Below are positions 15,848-26,422 of a stretch of 41,625 nucleotides of DNA, one piece after another. A program made the position numbers and the translations under genes. The stretch is from Myxococcales bacterium. Lineage in GTDB: Bacteria; Myxococcota_A; Polyangia; Polyangiales; Polyangiaceae. The first letter of the stretch is position 1. The number at the start of each line of letters is the position of its first letter. The stretch spans positions 1-41,625 of the forward strand of contig JANYHK010000072.1 of NCBI GenBank assembly GCA_025359105.1. The letters are read 5' to 3'. Under the pieces are notes generated by a model. It had not been told where the DNA came from and searched no databases. It was given only the letters and a program-made list of their open reading frames with translations.

Positions 15848-15943
15848 TCGTCGCGCTGATCTTTTCTCGTAGTGTGCATGCGGTCGGTCACCTTCGGGAG
15901 GCCGGCCGCTTGCGTTTTGTGGGGCGGGAGGTACGCCGAGAAG

Positions 15944-16486
15944 ATGCGTGGGCTCCTCGTCCTGGTCGCCGGCGCGTCCGCGTGGCTCGCGCTCGGCTGC
16001 GGGACGCCGACGAAGAGCGGCCCGGCCGACGCCGGCGTGGAGGCGGGTGACGACGCGGCGCCCGAGGCGTCGTCGTGCGCGAGCGGCGCGCCGTGCATCG
16101 CGCCCGGCGACTGCGTGGGGCCAGGGACGGTCGCCGCGTGCTGGCAGTGCCTGCTCGGCTGCTGCCTGCCCGTCGAGCCCAACAACGATCCCGCGAAGGC
16201 GTGCGACGCCGGCAGCGCGTGCTTCGTGGCGGCGTGCGACGGGGCGGGGAGCTGCACCAGGCCCAAGCCGGCCAAGGACGGCGCGCCCTGCGGAACCACG
16301 TGCGGAGGCGTCTTCGTGTACGGGCGCTCGACCTGCATGGCGGGCAGCTGCGTCGGCGAGCCGGCGACGCAGAAAGCGTGCCCCGATCGCTGCTATGGCG
16401 ACTACACCGACTGCCCCGTGTGCGCAGCGGCCGGGTGCCGCGGCAGCTGCGATCCGCTCCCGCGGGAGGACCGCTGTTTTCCTTAG
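15944..16486 (+). CDS. Cysteine-rich lipoprotein
   Basis: 180 residues from ATG 15944, preceded by GGGAGG at some distance. The signal MRGLLVLVAGASAWLALGC has lipobox LALGC (Cys19). After a short Asp/Ala-rich spacer (ADAGVEAGDDAAPE) come about 22 cysteines in 140 residues, in C-x(3-10)-C spacing. These must form a disulfide-rich extracytoplasmic domain. Such DAG-linker, Cys-rich lipoproteins are common in Polyangia and are mostly uncharacterised. It follows the mini-lipoproteins by about 100 bp and precedes a small outer-membrane protein, so this is a cell-envelope group. Confidence 0.75.
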   Translation: MRGLLVLVAGASAWLALGCGTPTKSGPADAGVEAGDDAAPEASSCASGAPCIAPGDCVGPGTVAACWQCLLGCCLPVEPNNDPAKACDAGSACFVAACDGAGSCTRPKPAKDGAPCGTTCGGVFVYGRSTCMAGSCVGEPATQKACPDRCYGDYTDCPVCAAAGCRGSCDPLPREDRCFP

Positions 16487-16526
16487 TGGCCATGGAATGG
16501 ACCGAGCAAGGGCGGAGAGCCGCCGT

Positions 16527-16534
16527 GCTACCTT
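16527..16534 (+). promoter_or_regulatory. GCTACCTT -10-like box
   Basis: GCTACCTT ends 6 bp before the GTG start at 16541. At that spacing the transcript would be essentially leaderless. It matches the GCTANNNT pattern found before other genes here. No TTGAC-type -35 at 17 bp. Confidence 0.35.
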
Positions 16535-16540
16535 GCCGGC

Positions 16541-17221
16541 GTGGCGCGCGCCCGTCGACCCCTCGTTCTCGCCGCCGTTGCCACGGTGATCGCGCTCGCA
16601 GGGCGCCCCGCCCACGCGCAGCTCCACTGGGATGCGGCGGCCCAGGCGGGGATCATGAAGCGCTTCCTCGGCGGCCGCCCGTCCGGCGGCGGTGACGCCG
16701 GCTTCGGCCCCGCCGCCGAGGTGCACGGCCACGTCGCCATTCTGCCGCTCGTGCGCGCGGGCGCGTACGTCGGGCATGACATCTCGCCGCAGCCCGGGGA
16801 CACCAAGGCACTGCAGATCACCTCGTTCGGTCTGCGCGCGAAGGTGACGTCGCCCATGCCGCTCGATCCGTGGCGGGTCTGGGCGTTCGTTGGCGTTGGC
16901 TACGCGGGCGCGTACGGCCACAGCTTCCACACGACGATCGCCCCCGACCCGAGCTCCCGCGTCCCGGCGTTCGCGACAGGGGCCGGCGGCAGCTTCTTCG
17001 AGGTGCCGTTCGGAGTAGGTGCATCGTACAAGCTTCGGCGCCCCTGGCACCTCACGGCCGAGCTCGGCGGGCGGGCGACGTTCGGGTACGCGGGGAGCCT
17101 GTTCGACGTCGCCAACGGCCGTGCCGGCTTCGCGGACGGGCAGCCTCCGCTCGTGCTCTCGAACCCCGGGGCGCCGGTTTTTGCCCTGGGGCTCACGGTC
17201 GGGGTCCTGCTGGACATGTAA
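16541..17221 (+). CDS. Small outer-membrane beta-barrel-like protein
   Basis: 226 residues, GTG start. The signal peptide is MARARRPLVLAAVATVIALAG, followed by a PAHAQ cleavage site. The mature protein has alternating hydrophobic/polar strands, many Gly and aromatic residues (for example WAFVGVGYAGAYGHSF and VPFGVGASYKL), and ends with ALGLTVGVLLDM, a plausible last strand. The pattern fits an 8-strand-type barrel of the OmpA/OmpW kind. No specific family is recognised. No Shine-Dalgarno precedes the GTG; a GCTACCTT box ends 6 bp before it, which suggests a leaderless transcript. Confidence 0.7.
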   Translation: MARARRPLVLAAVATVIALAGRPAHAQLHWDAAAQAGIMKRFLGGRPSGGGDAGFGPAAEVHGHVAILPLVRAGAYVGHDISPQPGDTKALQITSFGLRAKVTSPMPLDPWRVWAFVGVGYAGAYGHSFHTTIAPDPSSRVPAFATGAGGSFFEVPFGVGASYKLRRPWHLTAELGGRATFGYAGSLFDVANGRAGFADGQPPLVLSNPGAPVFALGLTVGVLLDM

Positions 17222-17240
17222 AGCAACGCATGTAAAGGCC

Positions 17241-17258
17241 GGACCCTGCCCGGGGTCC
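17241..17258. terminator. Hairpin after the outer-membrane protein gene
   Basis: Perfect GGACCC / GGGTCC stem with a 6-nt TGCCCG loop, 20 bp after the stop. There is no T-run, so termination is uncertain; it may simply be an RNA 3'-end stabiliser. Confidence 0.35.
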
Positions 17259-17307
17259 CTGGCGGGTGCCCCGCGGCGCCGTGTGTGATACTTCAGGAAT
17301 TCCGTTC

Positions 17308-19347
<2,040 letters not shown>

Positions 19348-19369
19348 AGCAAACGTCGATTGACCGGAA

Positions 19370-19400
19370 CGGGCAAACGACGGTGGCGACCCACGAGAAG
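19370..19400. repeat. 31-bp dispersed hairpin repeat, copy 1
   Basis: This 31-mer matches positions 29311-29341 at 29 of 31 bases; the difference is a swapped GT/TG inside the hairpin. The core GTGG-CGAC-CCAC can fold. It lies between two convergent genes, 8 bp past the stop of the minus-strand HD gene. Read on the minus strand it is a hairpin followed by GTCGTTTG, so it could be a terminator or a REP-like element. Confidence 0.75.
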
Positions 19401-19408
19401 GCGGCGGC

Positions 19409-20341
19409 TCAGATCCCGAAGCGCGCGCGGTCCTTGCGGACGAACTCGACGTACGCCTCGCTCTCCTGGTGGCCCTCGATCTCGCCTGTCTCGATCGCGA
19501 GCTCCAGCGCGCGCTTGATCTCGCCGACCTGCCGCGACGGCTTGAGATCGAACGCCTTCATGATCGCGTCGCCGACGCCGCCCGGCAGCGGCGGCACCTT
19601 CGCGTCCTCCTCGGCGAGCGTGCGGACCCGGCCCGCGAGCTCCTCGATCTGCGAGAGGCCGCGTCGCTTCTTCTCGGGCCGCTTCGTCGTGATGTCGGCG
19701 CGGGCGAGGCACAGGAGATCCTCGAGGTGCACGCCCAGCTCACGCGTGAAGCGGCGCACGGCGCTGTCGGTCCACGACGGCTCGTACTGGTTGGCGCGCA
19801 GATGGTGCAAGATGAGGAAGCGCACCGTGTCGCGCAGCGCCGGCTCCGGCGTGAAGAGCGGCATCCGGCGATCGAGCTTGTCGAACATGCGCGTGCCCAC
19901 CTCGGCGTGGCCGAGGAAGTGGACCTTGCCGTCCGGCGAGATGCTCCGCGTCTTCGTCTTGCCGATGTCGTGGAAGAGGGCGGCCCAGCGCACCTCCAGG
20001 CGCGGCACCGCCTGGCGGACGACCTGCTTGGTGTGCTTCCACACGTCCTTGTGGCGCCACTCGCCGTCGCCGAAGCCGACCATCGCGTGCACCTCGGGGA
20101 AGAGCACCTCGAGCGCCCCGGCGGCGAGGAGGGCGTCGAGCCCCAGCTCCGGATCGGCCCCCATGACGACGCGGTCGAGCCGGGCTCGTACGGCGGCGCC
20201 GTCCTTGGCCGCCGCGGCCTTGTAGTCGTCGAGCCCCGCCTTCAGCCAGCTCGCCGGCGCCTGGCCTCGCTCGGCCGTCTGAGCGGCGAGCTCCAGGGCA
20301 TCCATGGCCAGATCGACGTTGGGGTTCGTGACGATTCCCAT
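19409..20341 (-). CDS. HD-domain protein related to the C-terminal half of CCA-adding enzymes
   Basis: 310 residues. The HD domain includes KHTKQVVRQ, AALFHDIGKTKTR (His-Asp) and FLGHAEVGTRMF. It is followed by the helical tail and the signature DLKPSRQVGEIKRALELAIE, which is typical of tRNA nucleotidyltransferase C-termini. The N-terminal nucleotidyltransferase domain (GGxVRD and DxD motifs) is missing, and its place is taken by about 70 Ala-rich residues. It is therefore a stand-alone metal phosphohydrolase, not a CCA-adding enzyme; the substrate is unknown. A GCTAAGAG box lies 12 bp before the ATG at 20341. The gene diverges from a lipoprotein gene. Confidence 0.85.
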   Translation of the reverse strand: MGIVTNPNVDLAMDALELAAQTAERGQAPASWLKAGLDDYKAAAAKDGAAVRARLDRVVMGADPELGLDALLAAGALEVLFPEVHAMVGFGDGEWRHKDVWKHTKQVVRQAVPRLEVRWAALFHDIGKTKTRSISPDGKVHFLGHAEVGTRMFDKLDRRMPLFTPEPALRDTVRFLILHHLRANQYEPSWTDSAVRRFTRELGVHLEDLLCLARADITTKRPEKKRRGLSQIEELAGRVRTLAEEDAKVPPLPGGVGDAIMKAFDLKPSRQVGEIKRALELAIETGEIEGHQESEAYVEFVRKDRARFGI

Positions 20342-20353
20342 CGGGGGGACGCG

Positions 20354-20361
20354 CTCTTAGC
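20354..20361 (-). promoter_or_regulatory. GCTAAGAG -10-like box before the HD-domain gene
   Basis: On the minus strand GCTAAGAG lies 12 nt before the ATG at 20341. It differs at only the last base from the GCTANNNT box seen before other genes. No -35 is evident. Confidence 0.35.
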
Positions 20362-20506
20362 ATGCCAGGCGTCCCGTTGCCCCAATTCACGACTGGCGCT
20401 CAAAGGACGGTTGCTTGGGGTTTGCGCGGGATGGGCTTGGGGAGTAGATCGTTGACCCGTAAAGGATCGACCCTCGGGGGGACGACTCCTGCCTGTGAGA
20501 AACACC

Positions 20507-21175
20507 ATGCGCCGTCCTCTCATCGTCATCGCAGCCGTCTGGTTCGCCGTCGCCGCGTGCAGCGGGGCCAGCGGCTCGCAGGACCTGTTTCAGGGCTCCG
20601 TGTTCGACGGGACGAGCGGCGCCAGCGGCAGCTCGGGCGCGAGCGGCGGGTCTTCCTCGAACGGCGGGTCCTCCTCGTCGAGCGGCGGATCCTCCTCGAG
20701 CGGCGGGTCCTCGTCGAGCAGCGGGTCCTCGTCGTCGTCGACCGGCGGATCCTCCTCATCCTCCTCGTCGAGCGGCGGAAGGGACGCCGGAGTCGACGCT
20801 GCCAGCTTCGACCCAGGCATCTACTGCGGCGCCGCCGCCTCCTACTGCACCGTCGGCGCGCAGCTCTGCTGCGTGAGCGGGATCGGCGGCGTCGTTCCAC
20901 CGACGTTCGCCTGCGCCGCCGACACCGCGCCGTGCGACGGGGTCGCCGTCGCCTGCGACGACGCGGCCGACTGCGGCGCGCAGCGGTGCTGCGGCGAGTT
21001 CAACGCTTCGACCGGCTACGTCGCGGTGGACTGTCGCGCCTCGTGCAACGGCACCGCCCCGAACGGCGACACCTTCGTCGAGCTTTGCGATCGCAACGCA
21101 AAGCCCGACACCTGCTCGGGGGGCAAGAGGTGCCAGCCGTCGGGGTCTCTCACCGGCTATTCGATCTGCAAGTAG
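20507..21175 (+). CDS. Ser/Gly-rich linker lipoprotein with Cys-rich C-terminus
   Basis: 222 residues from ATG 20507. The signal MRRPLIVIAAVWFAVAAC has lipobox VAAC (Cys18). Residues about 40-90 are an almost pure Ser/Gly linker, which should be extended and flexible. The C-terminal about 120 residues carry about 14 Cys (for example CGAAASYC, LCCVSG and QRCCGEF) and should be disulfide-bonded. This layout, a lipid anchor with a flexible stalk and a compact Cys-rich head, suggests surface display. No enzyme motif is visible. GTG 20495 in frame is an alternative start. It diverges from the HD-domain gene. Confidence 0.75.
   Translation: MRRPLIVIAAVWFAVAACSGASGSQDLFQGSVFDGTSGASGSSGASGGSSSNGGSSSSSGGSSSSGGSSSSSGSSSSSTGGSSSSSSSSGGRDAGVDAASFDPGIYCGAAASYCTVGAQLCCVSGIGGVVPPTFACAADTAPCDGVAVACDDAADCGAQRCCGEFNASTGYVAVDCRASCNGTAPNGDTFVELCDRNAKPDTCSGGKRCQPSGSLTGYSICK
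20628..20781 (+). repeat. Low-complexity GGCGGGTCCTCCTCG-type tract coding for Ser/Gly
   Basis: Repeated GGCGG(A/G)TCCTC(C/G)TCG units of varying length encode runs of Ser with Gly-Gly spacers in the lipoprotein stalk. The tract is likely to vary in length between strains. Confidence 0.75.
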
Positions 21176-21191
21176 CGCCTTCGCGAACGCC

Positions 21192-22289
21192 TCAGGCCTG
21201 GGCGGTTTCCTTCGACGGCATCGCCATCGGCGGCTGCGAGAGGTGCTGATCGTCGAACGTCCGCAGCTCGTCGCTGACCTTGCGGAGGTATTGCTGCTTC
21301 ACGTGGAACGGCAAGAACGCGCTCTTGAAGCCGCTCAGCACGATCTGCTTCAGGTCCTGGAAGCTCATGCCCATCTGCGTCTGGCAAAGGTAGAGCTCCT
21401 TCGAGACCGTCGTGTCGGTCACGAGGCGGTTGTCGGTGTTGACCGTCGTGCGCAGCCCCAGGTTGAAATAGAGCTTGAGCGGGTGGCTCGCCAGATCGCG
21501 GATCGCGCCGGTCTGCACGTTCGACGACGGGCAGCACTCGAGCGGGATGCGGTGGTCGTTGATGTAGTGGAGGAGATCGCCGTCCTCGCGGAGGCGGCAG
21601 CCGTGGCCGATCCGGTGCGCGCCGCAGGTGTGCACGGCCTGGGCGATCGACTCGGGCCCGTAGGCTTCGCCGGCGTGGATGGTGACGTTGATGTTGTTGT
21701 CACGCACCAGCTGGAAGGCGTGCTTGTGGTGCTTGGCAGGGTGGTCGTACTCGGCGCCCGCGAGGTCGTAGCCGACGACGCCGCGGTTCTTGTAGGCGAC
21801 GGCGAGCTCCGCCATCTCGAGCGAGCTCTCGGCCGACACGTTCCGGATGCCGCAAATAATGACGTTCGACTCGATCCCGTGCGACTGCTGGGCGGCCCGG
21901 AGGCCCGCGAGCACGGCTTCGACCACGCTCGTGAGCTTGAGGCCACGCCGGGTGTGGAGCATCGGCGAGTACCGGACCTCCATGTACCGGACGTTTTCTT
22001 TGGCCGCGTCTTCGGCCAGCTCGTAGGCCGCCCGGGTGAGGGATTCCTCGGTCTGGAGGACGCGGAGCGTGACGTCGAAAGCCTTGAGGTACTCGACGAG
22101 CGATCCGCAATTCTGTCCTAGATTCATGGCCTTACGCAGACCATCCTCGGAGTCGGCCGGGAGCTCGACCCGCTGGCGCTGGGCCATGTCCAGGATCGTC
22201 GAAAGGCGCAAGCTGCCGTCCAAATGGACGTGCAAATCGGTCTTGGGGAGTTTTTCGATGATCTCGAGGGGGACGATTCGCAGCGGCAT
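21192..22289 (-). CDS. add: Adenosine deaminase
   Basis: 365 residues from ATG 22289 (MPLRIVPLEIIEKLPKTD). Converts adenosine and deoxyadenosine to inosine and deoxyinosine in purine salvage. Zinc and catalytic motifs are all present: DLHVHLDGS (His20, His22), HAGE (His205, Glu208), RIGHG with His229, and NTDNR with Asp286, where many relatives have STDDP. The substrate-binding MEVRYSP segment is also seen. Length is normal. A GCTACCCT box ends 5 bp before this ATG, which supports it over ATG 22304; the latter has an AAGGA upstream and cannot be excluded. Adenine deaminase activity is less likely, given the motif set. Confidence 0.92.
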   Translation of the reverse strand: MPLRIVPLEIIEKLPKTDLHVHLDGSLRLSTILDMAQRQRVELPADSEDGLRKAMNLGQNCGSLVEYLKAFDVTLRVLQTEESLTRAAYELAEDAAKENVRYMEVRYSPMLHTRRGLKLTSVVEAVLAGLRAAQQSHGIESNVIICGIRNVSAESSLEMAELAVAYKNRGVVGYDLAGAEYDHPAKHHKHAFQLVRDNNINVTIHAGEAYGPESIAQAVHTCGAHRIGHGCRLREDGDLLHYINDHRIPLECCPSSNVQTGAIRDLASHPLKLYFNLGLRTTVNTDNRLVTDTTVSKELYLCQTQMGMSFQDLKQIVLSGFKSAFLPFHVKQQYLRKVSDELRTFDDQHLSQPPMAMPSKETAQA

Positions 22290-22294
22290 GGCTG

Positions 22295-22302
22295 AGGGTA
22301 GC
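22295..22302 (-). promoter_or_regulatory. GCTACCCT -10-like box before add
   Basis: On the minus strand GCTACCCT ends 5 nt before the ATG at 22289, implying a leaderless or very short-leader mRNA. It also overlaps the alternative ATG at 22304. Confidence 0.35.
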
Positions 22303-22376
22303 ATGTTTTGGTTCCTTGGAGGAGCCCGCCACCGACGCCGCCCTTCATGGTACGTGTCGGTGAGGACGCCCTACCG

Positions 22377-22964
22377 ATGAGTCACGACGAGCTGCTTTCG
22401 CTTCACGACGATGCATCCTTCGACGGACGCGACGAAGCCTCCGATCATTTCCGCGAGGCGCTGATCGCGACCGGAAAGATCGCGGCGAGCCGGGAAGGGG
22501 CGCAGGTGGCAGCGGCGTGTGTCGCGGCCATGCTGCTCCTCGACTGCGAGGGCCTCCTCGTGGCGGCGAAGGAAGGGCAAGCGTGGATCCGCGAGCCCGT
22601 CATCAAACAGTTCGCCCATCTGCGCACGCTCTTCCCCCAGAGCGCGCCGGCCTTTCACCGCATCCGGCTCCGGCAGCCGGTGGAGGCCACCCACTTCTCG
22701 GTCACCGAGCTCGCGGCGACGAAGGCCGGGCAGGCGCGCATCAGCGCGGTGTGCGAGGCGATCTGGGAGGAGCTCCGCGCACGGCTCGACGCGCCTCCAG
22801 CCGCGGGCCTTCTCTGGTCGCTGCTCCAGATGCGCCCGTGGCACCGGGTCGCCAAGGGCGAGGTGAAGGAAGCCCTCGCCCAGCTCGTCGACGCCGATCT
22901 CCGCGCCGGCGAAAAGAAGCTGTACAAGACCGCCCTCAAAGCCCTCGTCGGCACCGACCAGTAG
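22377..22964 (+). CDS. Conserved-looking protein of unknown function
   Basis: 195 residues from ATG 22377 (MSHDELLSLHDDASFDG). Soluble, mostly helical, no signal peptide or known catalytic motif. Segments such as VAAACVAAMLLLDCEGLLV and AKEGQAWIREPVIKQFAHL suggest a compact helical bundle. GC-rich third positions and a coherent composition support it as a real gene. It is divergent from add and converges with the TPR/peptidase gene with 11 bp between them. I do not recognise it. Confidence 0.7.
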   Translation: MSHDELLSLHDDASFDGRDEASDHFREALIATGKIAASREGAQVAAACVAAMLLLDCEGLLVAAKEGQAWIREPVIKQFAHLRTLFPQSAPAFHRIRLRQPVEATHFSVTELAATKAGQARISAVCEAIWEELRARLDAPPAAGLLWSLLQMRPWHRVAKGEVKEALAQLVDADLRAGEKKLYKTALKALVGTDQ

Positions 22965-22975
22965 GTGGCTGGCTC

Positions 22976-25834
22976 CTAGGGGAGCGCTTTGGCTTCGGCG
23001 TTCGTCGCGTCGAGGCGCAGCGCCTCCTCTTTGTGCTTCTTCGCGAGCGCCGGGTTCTTCGCCGCGAGCGCCTCGGCGGCCCACTGCGCGTGGATCACGG
23101 CGGCCTCCTTGGGCGGCGGGTTGCACGCGATGGCGCTCTCGAGCTCGAACATCGCGGCGTCGTGGCCGCCCGTCGCGCCGAGGGCGCGCGCATACTCGGC
23201 GTGCACCGACGCGGTCTCGACGTCGACGAAGAGCGTGCTCTCGCCGGCCTTCTTCGCTTCGTCCCAGCGCTTCGCCGCGACGAGCTTGCCGAGGAGGAGC
23301 CGCCAGATCTTCCGATCGTGCTGCTCGAGCGGGGCGAGCTTCTTCAGGAGCTCGATCTGGTCGGCCTCGCGGTTCTCTTCCTTCGCAAGATCGAAGAGCC
23401 CCTTGAGCGGCTCGGACTGCACCGGATCGAACTTCGCCGCCGCCTCGAGCGCCGCCTTCATTCCCGCCTTGTCCTTCTTCGACTCGGCGACGTCGGCGAG
23501 GGCGATCTGCACCTGATAGCCGTCGCCGCCCGCCTTCTGGATGGCCTTCAGATGGAGCTCCTGCGACGCCACGTCCTTCTGCGCCCCGCCGATCTTCGCG
23601 GCGATGTAGTGCGACGGCATGTGGTTCGGGTCGAGCTTGAGGGCGGCCTCGATCTCCTTGTTCGCCTCGGGGATCTTGCGGGCGTGCAGGAGCGCGAGGG
23701 CGACGCCGAGGTGCGCGTTCGGATCGTTCGGTGCCCCCAGCAGGATCTTCTGCGCCTCTTCGAGCGATTTGCCCCGCTCCTTCCACACGAACTGCCCGTT
23801 GTAACGAGCGAGGCGCTTCAGCGCCCACGCGCGGAACTTCGTGTCGTAGTCGGCCGCGGGCACGCCGAACGCCTTCTGGAGCACCTCGGGCGTGCGTAGC
23901 CCTTCGCCCCAGAGTTTCAGCGCCTGAGTGACCTTCGCCATCCCGAACGTCTCGACGGTGAAGACGAGCATCTGGCTCGCCGCGTAATACGCGACGGTGA
24001 CGTCGAGGCCGTCCGACGCGTGCGTGAAGGCGCGGTTCATGTCGACCGCGCTCGGCAGCGCGTTCTTTGTGAGCGCCGTGTAGAGCTCCGGATCGAGCTC
24101 GCGCTGCCACTCGGGGCGCCGCGCGATCGTCTCGTACTCGCTCAAGCCCTCGGTGAACCAGCGCGGGACGTGGTTCTTCGACAGCTGGATGGCGAAGACG
24201 TGCCCCAGCTCGTGCCACAGGACGTTGCCCCAGTTGAAGCTCTCGCTCTTCGGGCTCATCGCCGCCAGCACGCGCCCGAAGCAGACGCCCTGGATTCCGA
24301 TGTTGGGCAAGCCGCTCGTCCGCACGCTGAACTGCTCGCGCGAGCCGTACAGCTCCACTTGCACCGGCGTCTGCGGCACGAAGCCGTAGCGCCCCTTCAT
24401 CGAGCCGAACGCCTCGGCGAGCAGCTTGGGCACGTAGCGCTCGAGGACCTTCTTCTCGTCCTTCGCGTAGCGGATCTTGAACGGCCCCTCCGTCGCCAGG
24501 TCGTAGTCGTTGGGGATCGTCTTCTCGTAGAGGTTCAGCGTGTTGAAGACGCGGACGTTGAAGCCGTCCTTCGAGAACGCCTTCTTGATGGAGTCGAAGC
24601 CGGCCGTCTCGTCCCCGGCGCGCATCTGGGTGAGCCCGAGCTCGCCCCACGCGCGGCCGTCGGCGGGATCTATTTTCGTCGCCTCCTTCATCATGGCGAC
24701 GATGTCGTCGTAGCGGTGCTCCCACTCCGCGAACTCGGCAGTGATCTGGAAGAAGCGGGCGTACTCGGGGTTGCGGGAGAAGACCTCCCTCTTGCCCTGC
24801 TCGTAGCCCTTGCTGTCGTCGGCGAGGAAACGCGACGCGGCCTTGAGGCTGAGGAGCTCGAGCTCGTTCGGGTTGATCGCGAGGCCGGCGGCGATCGCCT
24901 TGTCGGCGGCGGCCAGGTCCATGTCGCGCAGCGCGAGGCCGGCCCGCACGGCGTGCGCGCTCGTGAGCTTCGGGTTGATCGCGAGCGCGTCGGTCACGAG
25001 CTTCTCCGCGGCCTCGAAATCGAGCGTCTGATCGAGCTTCACGCGGGCGAGGAGCACCATCGTGTGAGCGCTCTTGGGGGCGATGGAGAGCGCCTCCTTC
25101 ACGACCTCCTCAGCGTGGCCGGGATCGTACTTCTCGAGGAACAGCTCTCCCCGCCAGAGGAGCGTCTCGAAGCGCTTCTTGTCGACGCGCTCGCTCTCGT
25201 TGAACGCGGAGTTCGCGTCCTTGGGGCTCCGGAGCAGGTGCGCCGTGCGCCCGACGATGGCGAGCCCTTCGGCGTCGTTCGAGGCGATCGTCTGATCGTT
25301 GTACTCCTCGATGATCTTCATCAGAGGCTCTTCGGCGTCGGCGCGCTTGCCGGTGGCGATGCGGTACTCGCCGAGGAGGAGCTTCACGCGGCGGCCGGCG
25401 GGGCCCGTCGTGCCCTTGAGGGGCTCGAGGAGCTTGAGCGCGTCCTGCGTCTTGCCCTGCGCGGCGAGCACCTGCGCGACGACGGCGGCGGCGAAGCCGG
25501 CCTGCGCTCCGCCGAGCTGCGCGCGGGCGGTGCGCTCGGCCTCCGCGAATTTTCCTTGCTCGAAGTAGACGCGCCCGAGCGCGACCTGCGCGGCCGCCTG
25601 GTCGGCGCCGCGGATGGCGGACAGCTCCCGCTCTGCGCGCGGGTAGTCGGAGGTGCGCGCGGCCTCGAGCCCGGCGGCGAGCGGTCCCGTCGGGCCTGGG
25701 CTGGCGGGCGTCGCCGAAGTCGCGGGCGGCCCCGTGCGCGGCTGCGCGTGCGACGTGCCGCCGCCGCCCAAAAGCGCGAGCGACCCGAGCGACGCGGCGA
25801 GCACGGCCAGAACGGGAAACCGGAGAACCTTCAT
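22976..25834 (-). CDS. Large secreted TPR protein with a gluzincin metallopeptidase core
   Basis: 952 residues. MKVLRFPVLAVLAASLGSLA with a SHAQ site is a signal peptide. Residues about 50-450 are TPR-like helical repeats (KFAEAERTARAQL, EALSIAPKSAHTMVLL and similar). A zinc-peptidase domain at about 450-700 has WHELGHVFAIQ (His541, Glu542, His545) and TEGLSEYE with Glu562 as third ligand, the gluzincin pattern. The remaining 250 residues are more TPRs. It is probably a periplasmic or secreted protease with repeat arms that bind partners. ATG 25834 is chosen; GTG 25843 sits better behind a GAGAGGG and adds three residues. It follows the RimI-like gene on the same strand by 77 bp. Confidence 0.87.
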   Translation of the reverse strand: MKVLRFPVLAVLAASLGSLALLGGGGTSHAQPRTGPPATSATPASPGPTGPLAAGLEAARTSDYPRAERELSAIRGADQAAAQVALGRVYFEQGKFAEAERTARAQLGGAQAGFAAAVVAQVLAAQGKTQDALKLLEPLKGTTGPAGRRVKLLLGEYRIATGKRADAEEPLMKIIEEYNDQTIASNDAEGLAIVGRTAHLLRSPKDANSAFNESERVDKKRFETLLWRGELFLEKYDPGHAEEVVKEALSIAPKSAHTMVLLARVKLDQTLDFEAAEKLVTDALAINPKLTSAHAVRAGLALRDMDLAAADKAIAAGLAINPNELELLSLKAASRFLADDSKGYEQGKREVFSRNPEYARFFQITAEFAEWEHRYDDIVAMMKEATKIDPADGRAWGELGLTQMRAGDETAGFDSIKKAFSKDGFNVRVFNTLNLYEKTIPNDYDLATEGPFKIRYAKDEKKVLERYVPKLLAEAFGSMKGRYGFVPQTPVQVELYGSREQFSVRTSGLPNIGIQGVCFGRVLAAMSPKSESFNWGNVLWHELGHVFAIQLSKNHVPRWFTEGLSEYETIARRPEWQRELDPELYTALTKNALPSAVDMNRAFTHASDGLDVTVAYYAASQMLVFTVETFGMAKVTQALKLWGEGLRTPEVLQKAFGVPAADYDTKFRAWALKRLARYNGQFVWKERGKSLEEAQKILLGAPNDPNAHLGVALALLHARKIPEANKEIEAALKLDPNHMPSHYIAAKIGGAQKDVASQELHLKAIQKAGGDGYQVQIALADVAESKKDKAGMKAALEAAAKFDPVQSEPLKGLFDLAKEENREADQIELLKKLAPLEQHDRKIWRLLLGKLVAAKRWDEAKKAGESTLFVDVETASVHAEYARALGATGGHDAAMFELESAIACNPPPKEAAVIHAQWAAEALAAKNPALAKKHKEEALRLDATNAEAKALP

Positions 25835-25911
25835 CGTTCGCACTTGGACAACCCTCTCGCCTCGGCGCGCTTGGGTCGCGCCGGAACCCTCGTCATTGTG
25901 CTTCATCTCCG

Positions 25912-26418
25912 TCAGACGTGCTCCGGGTTCACCTCGTCCCTGCCGGGCATGATCTGCCCGGTGTCGGGGTCCATACGGGCAGCCATCTCGATCGCGTCCT
26001 CGCCGTCCGGATAATATTTCTTGCGGACCGCGAGCGTGAAAAACCCCAGCGCACGGTAGAGCCGTATCGCCGCCGCGTTTCCCCGGCGCACTTCGAGGTA
26101 GACGTGCACCGCCGAGCGCTCGCGGGCCCGCGTGAGCGCGTGCTGCATGAGCGCGCGACCGATGCCGCGCCGCCGCAGCTCGGCCTCCACGACGACGTCC
26201 AGGATGTGGAGCTCGTCCGTGACGTGCCACGTGAGGACGAACCCGATGACCCTGGCCGACGAGTCCCTGGCCACGAAGCACAACGCCCAGGGGCGGGTCA
26301 GCTCTTCCTGGAGCTGACCCGTCGTCGCGCCGCTGCCGAGGGCGACGACCGCGGGAATGTCCGCCGCGCCCATCGCATCGATCTTCACGTTCACGTTCAC
26401 GTCCACGTCCGAGAGCAT
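25912..26418 (-). CDS. RimI-like GNAT acetyltransferase
   Basis: 168 residues from ATG 26418 (MLSDVDVNVNVKI). The GNAT core is clear: acetyl-CoA-binding motif A reads ILDVVVEAELRRRGIGRALM (R-x-x-G-x-G/A). It is followed by HVYLEVRRGNAAAIRLYRALGF, typical of RimI-type protein N-terminal acetyltransferases, then the YYPDGEDAIEMA end. RimI acetylates the N-terminus of ribosomal protein S18; many homologues acetylate other proteins. It starts 4 bp after the CheA stop, so it is transcribed with the chemosensory genes. A role there is possible but unproven. Confidence 0.87.
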   Translation of the reverse strand: MLSDVDVNVNVKIDAMGAADIPAVVALGSGATTGQLQEELTRPWALCFVARDSSARVIGFVLTWHVTDELHILDVVVEAELRRRGIGRALMQHALTRARERSAVHVYLEVRRGNAAAIRLYRALGFFTLAVRKKYYPDGEDAIEMAARMDPDTGQIMPGRDEVNPEHV

Positions 26419-26422
26419 AGCC

